This document shows, one piece after another, positions 30,944 through 34,726 of a stretch of DNA of 34,726 bases; position 1 is the stretch's first letter, and every line of letters starts with the position of its first letter. The stretch spans positions 1-34,726 of the forward strand of contig NZ_MVHJ01000042.1 in assembly GCF_002086115.1 (NCBI RefSeq), given 5' to 3'. This DNA comes from Mycolicibacterium bacteremicum. GTDB lineage: Bacteria; Actinomycetota; Actinomycetes; Mycobacteriales; Mycobacteriaceae. A program made the translations under genes and the position numbers. The notes beneath the pieces were generated by a model, which saw only the letters and a program-made list of their open reading frames with translations, did no database searches and was not told where the DNA came from.

Positions 30944-32182
30944 TCAGGCGACCCGCGGGATCTCGGCGTTGATCCGGTCCAGCAGGGCGGGATAGCGCTT
31001 GGCCTCCGGATGGCCACTGGGCTTGCCGCTGCTGATCACCGCCACCGACAGCGCGCGCTGCGGGTCGGCCCACACCGCGATATCGGTCAGGCCGGTGTGC
31101 CCGAACGCCCCGGCGGCATCCTTGCCGAACGGGCCGAAGCGCTTGGACCCCAGCATGTAGCCGGTACCCCAGCGCATCGGCTGCAGCCCCGTCGCAAGAT
31201 CCGGGCGCAACCGGCGGGCCTCCGCGGACGCCCGGTGCAAGGTGTCCGCGGACAGCACCCGGTGTCCGTCGAGTTCCCCACCGCGAACCAGGATCTCGGC
31301 GAAGCGGGACAGCTCGAACGCGTTGGAGACGGTGTTCGAGGACGGGATGACACCGGTGAGGAACTCGGGGGTGTTGGAGAACGGGATGATCTGCTGCGGG
31401 GTGCCACCCACAGCGGTCTTGAACGCCTTGGCGATCGGCGCGGGCAACGGCTTACCCGTCACATGGCTGGGTGCCACCAGCGGAACATCCTGGGGCGCAA
31501 CACCGTAATTGGTCCACCGGAACCCCAGCGGATCGAGGATCTCGGTGGCCAGGATGTCGCGGATGTTGCGTCCGGTGGCCGCGGAGATGATCTCGCGCAT
31601 CAGCGGACCCCACGTCACGCCGTGGTAGATGTGCACCAGGCCGGGGCGGTACACCGGCTTCATCCGGCCGAGCATCTCGCGCGCGTAGTCGCTGTCGTCC
31701 ATCCTTTTCAGGTCGGGCCGCGGCCCGGTGGCGAACGGGATGCCGGCGCTGTGGGTCAGCGCATGCCGGATGGTGGTGCGGTCCTTGCCGTGGCTGGTGT
31801 AGCTGGGCAGATAGTCACACACCCGATCCTCGAGGGAGAAGGCGCCGCGTTCGACCAGCATGTGCGTGACGGTGGTGGTGATCGCCTTGGCGGCCGAGTA
31901 CACGCAGTACGGGGTGTCGGTGCGGACCGGGATGCGCTCGGCATCGGCGGGATCGTGTGGGCCGTTGCCCCAGGCGTGCCCGATGGCACGGTTCAGGATG
32001 ACCCGACCGTTGCGGCGCAGGCACACCTGGATGGCAGGGTGCATCCCGGCCCGGTACCAGTGCTCGGCGGCGGCCCAGATCCGCTCCACCGCAGCGGAAT
32101 CGACCTCGCCGGCGTCCTCGGCGCCCCGGTCGGTGACCGCGTCGAGGTCGTCGGGCACCCGGATGCGTCCGTCGCCGCTCAC
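30944..32182 (-). CDS. Serine hydrolase, beta-lactamase/esterase family
   Basis: The protein has 412 residues. The active site SAAK is at 96-99 in YCVYSAAKAITTT, Tyr186 lies in HIYHGVTWG, and the third motif is HTG in GAFGHTGLTDIAVW. This is the class C beta-lactamase/EstB fold that in mycobacteria includes several Lip esterases. There is no signal peptide, so it is probably a cytosolic esterase rather than a beta-lactamase. The start GTG 32182 overlaps the nitrobindin stop (GTGA), so the two are coupled in one operon. Confidence 0.9.
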   Translation of the reverse strand: MSGDGRIRVPDDLDAVTDRGAEDAGEVDSAAVERIWAAAEHWYRAGMHPAIQVCLRRNGRVILNRAIGHAWGNGPHDPADAERIPVRTDTPYCVYSAAKAITTTVTHMLVERGAFSLEDRVCDYLPSYTSHGKDRTTIRHALTHSAGIPFATGPRPDLKRMDDSDYAREMLGRMKPVYRPGLVHIYHGVTWGPLMREIISAATGRNIRDILATEILDPLGFRWTNYGVAPQDVPLVAPSHVTGKPLPAPIAKAFKTAVGGTPQQIIPFSNTPEFLTGVIPSSNTVSNAFELSRFAEILVRGGELDGHRVLSADTLHRASAEARRLRPDLATGLQPMRWGTGYMLGSKRFGPFGKDAAGAFGHTGLTDIAVWADPQRALSVAVISSGKPSGHPEAKRYPALLDRINAEIPRVA

Positions 32183-32664
32183 TGCTCGTCCTTGCGCAGC
32201 ACCGCCGACAGATGGTGCTGCAGTGGTTGGCCCACCGCCGCCATCCGCACGGTGTAACTCAGTTCGTCACCGCGCAGGGTGAAGGTGCGCGCCATGGCGC
32301 TGACATCCTTGGCCGAGGACGACCGCCCGATGGTGGAGGTCATCGTCATGGTCAGTGCGCCGTCGGCACCGATCTCCAGCGGACCCTCCATGACCTCGAC
32401 GATGCCGGTGGGGTGCGCCAACACCCATTCCACCCGGCCGGGCTCGGGTATCCGGATATAGCCGGTCTCGGCATGCAACGGCCGACCGTCGGCGCGCGCC
32501 CGCGTGTGCTGGTTGTAGGACAGGAACGGCTTACCGACCTGACCGAAGGTGATCGACTCCTGGTATTCGAAGGACGGAATGGTGGGGTACTCGCCCGCGC
32601 CGGGCCCGGCCCAGATGCCCAGCAGAGGCTTCAGGACCGTCATCGCGGGATGCAGGTCGACCAT
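32179..32664 (-). CDS. Nitrobindin-type heme protein (Rv2717c-like)
   Basis: The protein has 161 residues. LLGIWAGPGAGEYPTIPSF has the GxWxGxGxG motif of nitrobindins. PLHAETGYIRIPEPGRVEWV and LSYTVRMAAVGQPLQHHLSA match M. tuberculosis Rv2717c as I recall it, including the His near the C-terminus (His151) that would bind heme. The fold is a ten-strand barrel, and ferric nitrobindins convert peroxynitrite to nitrate. ATG 32664 is chosen over longer starts because it matches the family N-terminus and has TAGGGT seven bases upstream. It is divergent from the hotdog thioesterase (36 bases) and coupled to the serine hydrolase. Confidence 0.9.
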   Translation of the reverse strand: MVDLHPAMTVLKPLLGIWAGPGAGEYPTIPSFEYQESITFGQVGKPFLSYNQHTRARADGRPLHAETGYIRIPEPGRVEWVLAHPTGIVEVMEGPLEIGADGALTMTMTSTIGRSSSAKDVSAMARTFTLRGDELSYTVRMAAVGQPLQHHLSAVLRKDEQ

Positions 32665-32671
32665 GCTCGTC

Positions 32672-32677
32672 ACCCTA
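32672..32677 (-). promoter_or_regulatory. Candidate -10 box, leaderless nitrobindin transcript
   Basis: On the minus strand TAGGGT ends seven bases before ATG 32664. It supports this start over the upstream codon at 32829, which would run into the divergent thioesterase gene. Confidence 0.5.
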
Positions 32678-32700
32678 CGTCGTGGTGTACTTGCGCCGAT

Positions 32701-33171
32701 ATGAGCCAGCATGACCAGCCCCTCGTGGCAGCCCCGCAACGCCCGCACCCCGGCCGGTCGGCCAAGGCGCTCTACCCGGTGACCGGGCTGGCCCTCGCCC
32801 GCTACGGTGACGTCGACGCCAACGGACACCTGAACAACCTTGCCCTTGAGTCACTGCACGAGAACGCCCGCGCGGAATTCAACGAGCGGGTCTTCCCCGA
32901 CGTGTACCAGCCGGCGGTGCGCACCATCCGGCTCGTGTCGGCGAGCAATGTCGTGCACTTCCTCGCCGAGGTGCACTGGCCCGCGACCATCGAGACCGGT
33001 CTGGGCATCGGCCGGCTGGGCCGCACCTCCTACGTGGCGTCGACGGCGCTGTTCGTCGGCGATACCTGCGTCAGCCTGTGCGACACCGTCCTGGTGATGC
33101 TCGATGACGACGGGCCCACCCCGATCCCCGCCGAAGCCCGCGAAAAACTCGGCACGTATCTGTTGGGCTGA
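32701..33171 (+). CDS. Hotdog-fold acyl-CoA thioesterase (4HBT family)
   Basis: The protein has 156 residues. LALARYGDVDANGHLNNLAL, then ESLHENARAEF, is the 4-hydroxybenzoyl-CoA thioesterase-like active-site region (D-GHLNN). VVHFLAEVHWPATIETGLGI and RTSYVASTALFVGDTCVSLC form the core sheet. It likely hydrolyses an acyl-CoA in the cytosol. ATG 32701 has TACTTG seven bases upstream, a near match to the leaderless pattern. The gene ends nine bases before a strong hairpin at 33180. Confidence 0.85.
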   Translation: MSQHDQPLVAAPQRPHPGRSAKALYPVTGLALARYGDVDANGHLNNLALESLHENARAEFNERVFPDVYQPAVRTIRLVSASNVVHFLAEVHWPATIETGLGIGRLGRTSYVASTALFVGDTCVSLCDTVLVMLDDDGPTPIPAEAREKLGTYLLG

Positions 33172-33179
33172 GACACCGA

Positions 33180-33209
33180 TGGCCGTGCACCCGTTCGGGT
33201 CCACGGCCA
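33180..33209. terminator. Strong bidirectional hairpin terminator
   Basis: TGGCCGTG (33180-33187) pairs with CACGGCCA (33202-33209). Inside, ACCCG and CGGGT (33189-33193, 33196-33200) pair around a two-base loop, with one C-C mismatch between the stems. That gives 13 paired bases in 30. It sits between convergent stops at 33171 and 33226. Confidence 0.75.
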
Positions 33210-33225
33210 TTCGGGTGGGAGTCGT

Positions 33226-34608
33226 CTAGAGCGCGGCGTCGCCCTCGCTGAGCGCGGCGTCGAGGATCGCCAGGCCAGCCCGGACCTCGTCGTCGGTGAT
33301 GTTGCAGGCCGGCACGGCGTGGATGCGGTTGAAGTTCGCGAACGGCAGCAGACCGCCGGACTTGCAGGCCGCGATGACGGCGTTCATCGCCGGGCTCGAT
33401 CCGCCGTAGGGCGCCAACGGTTCCCGGGTCTGCTGATCGGCCACCAGCTCGACCGCCCAGAACACGCCGAGCCCGCGGACCTCACCCACGCAGCGGTGCC
33501 GGGCCGCCAGGTCCCGCAGACCGGGCCCGAGCACCTCGGAGCCGATGCGCTTGGCATTGGCCACCATTGCCTCGTCCTCCATCGCGTTGATGGTGGCCAC
33601 GGCGGCGGCGCAGGCCAGCGGGTGCCCGGAGTAGGTCAGTCCGCCGGGGTAGGCGCGGTCGGCGAACGTCGCGGCGATCTTCTCGCTGATCGCGACGCCG
33701 CCGAGCGGGACATAACCCGACGTGACACCCTTGGCGAAGGTGATCAGATCCGGTGTCACGTCGAAGTTCTGGATGGCGAACCACTCACCGGTGCGGCCGA
33801 ATCCGGCCATCACCTCGTCGGCGATCATGACGATGCCGTACTTGTCGCAGATCGCCCGGACGCCGGCCATGTACCCGGGCGGCGGCACCATGATGCCCGC
33901 GGTGCCCGGGACCGACTCGAGGATGATGGCGGCGAACGACGTCGCCCCCTCGTGCTGGATGAGCCGCTCGAGGTACTCCAGTGCACGCTCGGATTCCTGC
34001 TGCTCGTTCTCGGCATAGAACGACGAGCGGTACAGGAACGGGCCGTTGAAGTGCACGACGCCCGCGCTGGCGTAATCGTTGGGGTAACGGCGCGGGTCAC
34101 CGGTCAGGTTGATCGCGGTGTCGGTGCCACCGTGGTAGGAGCGGTACCGCGAGAGCACCTTGTACCGGCCGGTGTGCAGCCGGGCCATCCGCACGGCGTG
34201 CTCCACCGCGTCGGCGCCGCCGTTGGTGAAGAAGATCTTGTTCAGATCACCGGGCGTGCGCTCGGCGATCAGGCGGGCCGCCTCGGAGCGCGCATCGTTG
34301 GCGTGCTGCGGGGCGATGGTGCACAGCTTGGCCGCCTGCGCCTGGATCGCCGCGACGACCTTCGGGTGCTGATGCCCGATGTTGGTGAACACCAGCTGGC
34401 CGGAGAAGTCGAGCAGCTTGTTGCCCTCGCCGTCCCAGACGTAGGAGCCGTCCGACGCCACGATGGTCATCGGTTTGATCTGCGCCTGCGCGGACCAGGA
34501 GTGGAACACATGGGCACGGTCGAGTTCGTAGGTGCGGGCGGCTTCGGCGCGGGCCTCGTCGACGGTCAGACCGTTCGGCAGGGTCGCGATGTCAGGGGTG
34601 GTCGTCAT
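33226..34608 (-). CDS. Class III PLP aminotransferase (omega-amino acid type)
   Basis: The 460-residue protein is a full-length class III aminotransferase. VFHSWSAQAQIKPMTIVASD, DFSGQLVFTNIGHQHPKVVA, FFTNGGADAVEHAVRMAR and MIADEVMAGFGRTGEW (Asp264, PLP nitrogen) are present. LITFAKGVTSGYVPLGG holds Lys293, the PLP Schiff base. Enzymes of this branch transfer the amino group of taurine, beta-alanine, GABA, polyamines or lysine-like compounds to pyruvate or 2-oxoglutarate. The sequence alone does not decide which. ATG 34608 is chosen; the in-frame start at 34623 adds five residues. It is not close to the NitT/TauT-type importer, so a shared taurine role is not supported by position. Confidence 0.92.
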   Translation of the reverse strand: MTTTPDIATLPNGLTVDEARAEAARTYELDRAHVFHSWSAQAQIKPMTIVASDGSYVWDGEGNKLLDFSGQLVFTNIGHQHPKVVAAIQAQAAKLCTIAPQHANDARSEAARLIAERTPGDLNKIFFTNGGADAVEHAVRMARLHTGRYKVLSRYRSYHGGTDTAINLTGDPRRYPNDYASAGVVHFNGPFLYRSSFYAENEQQESERALEYLERLIQHEGATSFAAIILESVPGTAGIMVPPPGYMAGVRAICDKYGIVMIADEVMAGFGRTGEWFAIQNFDVTPDLITFAKGVTSGYVPLGGVAISEKIAATFADRAYPGGLTYSGHPLACAAAVATINAMEDEAMVANAKRIGSEVLGPGLRDLAARHRCVGEVRGLGVFWAVELVADQQTREPLAPYGGSSPAMNAVIAACKSGGLLPFANFNRIHAVPACNITDDEVRAGLAILDAALSEGDAAL

Positions 34609-34655
34609 AGGTCCATCTTTCACTCAGTGCGGCGGCGGCGGGTAACGGATTCCCT

Positions 34656-34722
34656 CCGGCGAGCGTGCGTGAACTCGGGTGTGAGTTCGGCGTGTTGGGG
34701 TGCTGACACGCACGCTCGCCGG
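34656..34722. repeat. Nested 67-bp palindrome, REP-like element
   Basis: CCGGCGAGCGTGCGTG (34656-34671) and its exact complement (34707-34722) form a 16-bp stem. Inside, GAACTC (34671-34676) and GAGTTC (34683-34688) form a second hairpin. It lies 48 bases upstream of the aminotransferase start, at the right edge of the window. The form is that of a dispersed extragenic palindrome rather than a terminator for this gene. Confidence 0.7.
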
Positions 34723-34726
34723 GGTG

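Noticed and set aside
33226..34608. Calling the aminotransferase taurine-pyruvate aminotransferase and linking it to the NitT/TauT importer
   Set aside because: The class III family has many substrates with similar motifs, and the gene is about 3 kb away on the opposite strand with unrelated genes between.
1..34726. CRISPR arrays, tRNA genes, IS elements, prophage or integration sites
   Set aside because: I saw no regularly spaced repeats, cloverleaf-like segment, transposase, integrase or flanking direct repeats; codon use and GC content look uniform throughout.

Overview
The window is high-GC DNA with tightly packed genes, short gaps and many GTG starts. It is best explained as a chromosomal segment of a mycobacterium, probably a fast-growing Mycolicibacterium-type species. 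The markers are a mycobacterial-type flavin-free methylenetetrahydrofolate reductase (8978-9880), an MmcO-like multicopper oxidase lipoprotein (20771-22258), a nitrobindin resembling Rv2717c (32179-32664), an FprA-like ferredoxin reductase, a CaiB/BaiF enzyme and paired acyl-CoA dehydrogenases. At least seven genes carry TANNNT exactly seven bases before an ATG or GTG, which is the mycobacterial leaderless-transcript arrangement. I saw no tRNA, rRNA, IS element, prophage or CRISPR.

Layout. 1-759: the end of an unrecognised gene and a small three-helix membrane protein. 838-5936: a divergent catabolic cluster. A SnoaL/NTF2-FMO fusion monooxygenase reads left. A butanediol-dehydrogenase-type alcohol dehydrogenase, an acetoin-reductase-type SDR and a GAF regulator read right. 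The 95-base control region between them holds two identical 16-bp dyads around a third inverted repeat. 5921-10290: an extradiol dioxygenase of the YgiD/DODA type, an FprA-like reductase behind a candidate IdeR iron box, an alpha/beta hydrolase, the folate reductase and a small hypothetical protein. 10382-14311: the DEAH helicase HrpA. 14304-19084: FAH-family and thioesterase genes in one operon, two oxidoreductases and a class III CoA-transferase. 19090-22258: a two-component system convergent with the multicopper oxidase.

22352-25239: two overlapping acyl-CoA dehydrogenase genes that look like the two subunits of one heteromeric enzyme (only one has the catalytic Glu), plus a divergent SRPBCC protein. 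25243-30434: a GAF/PucR-type regulator divergent from a four-gene NitT/TauT-type ABC importer with two different permeases, with a perfect inverted repeat between them. 30437-33171: a CsbD-like stress protein with 11-residue repeats and a membrane anchor, a serine hydrolase coupled to nitrobindin, and a hotdog thioesterase. 33226-34608: a class III aminotransferase with a nested 67-bp palindrome upstream.

Most genes fit lipid, ketone/alcohol and aromatic catabolism and redox or stress defence. The two least explained units are the butanediol/acetoin-type cluster with its fused monooxygenase and operator array, and the importer with its PucR-type regulator. Functions are inferred by reading protein motifs. 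No database search was run.
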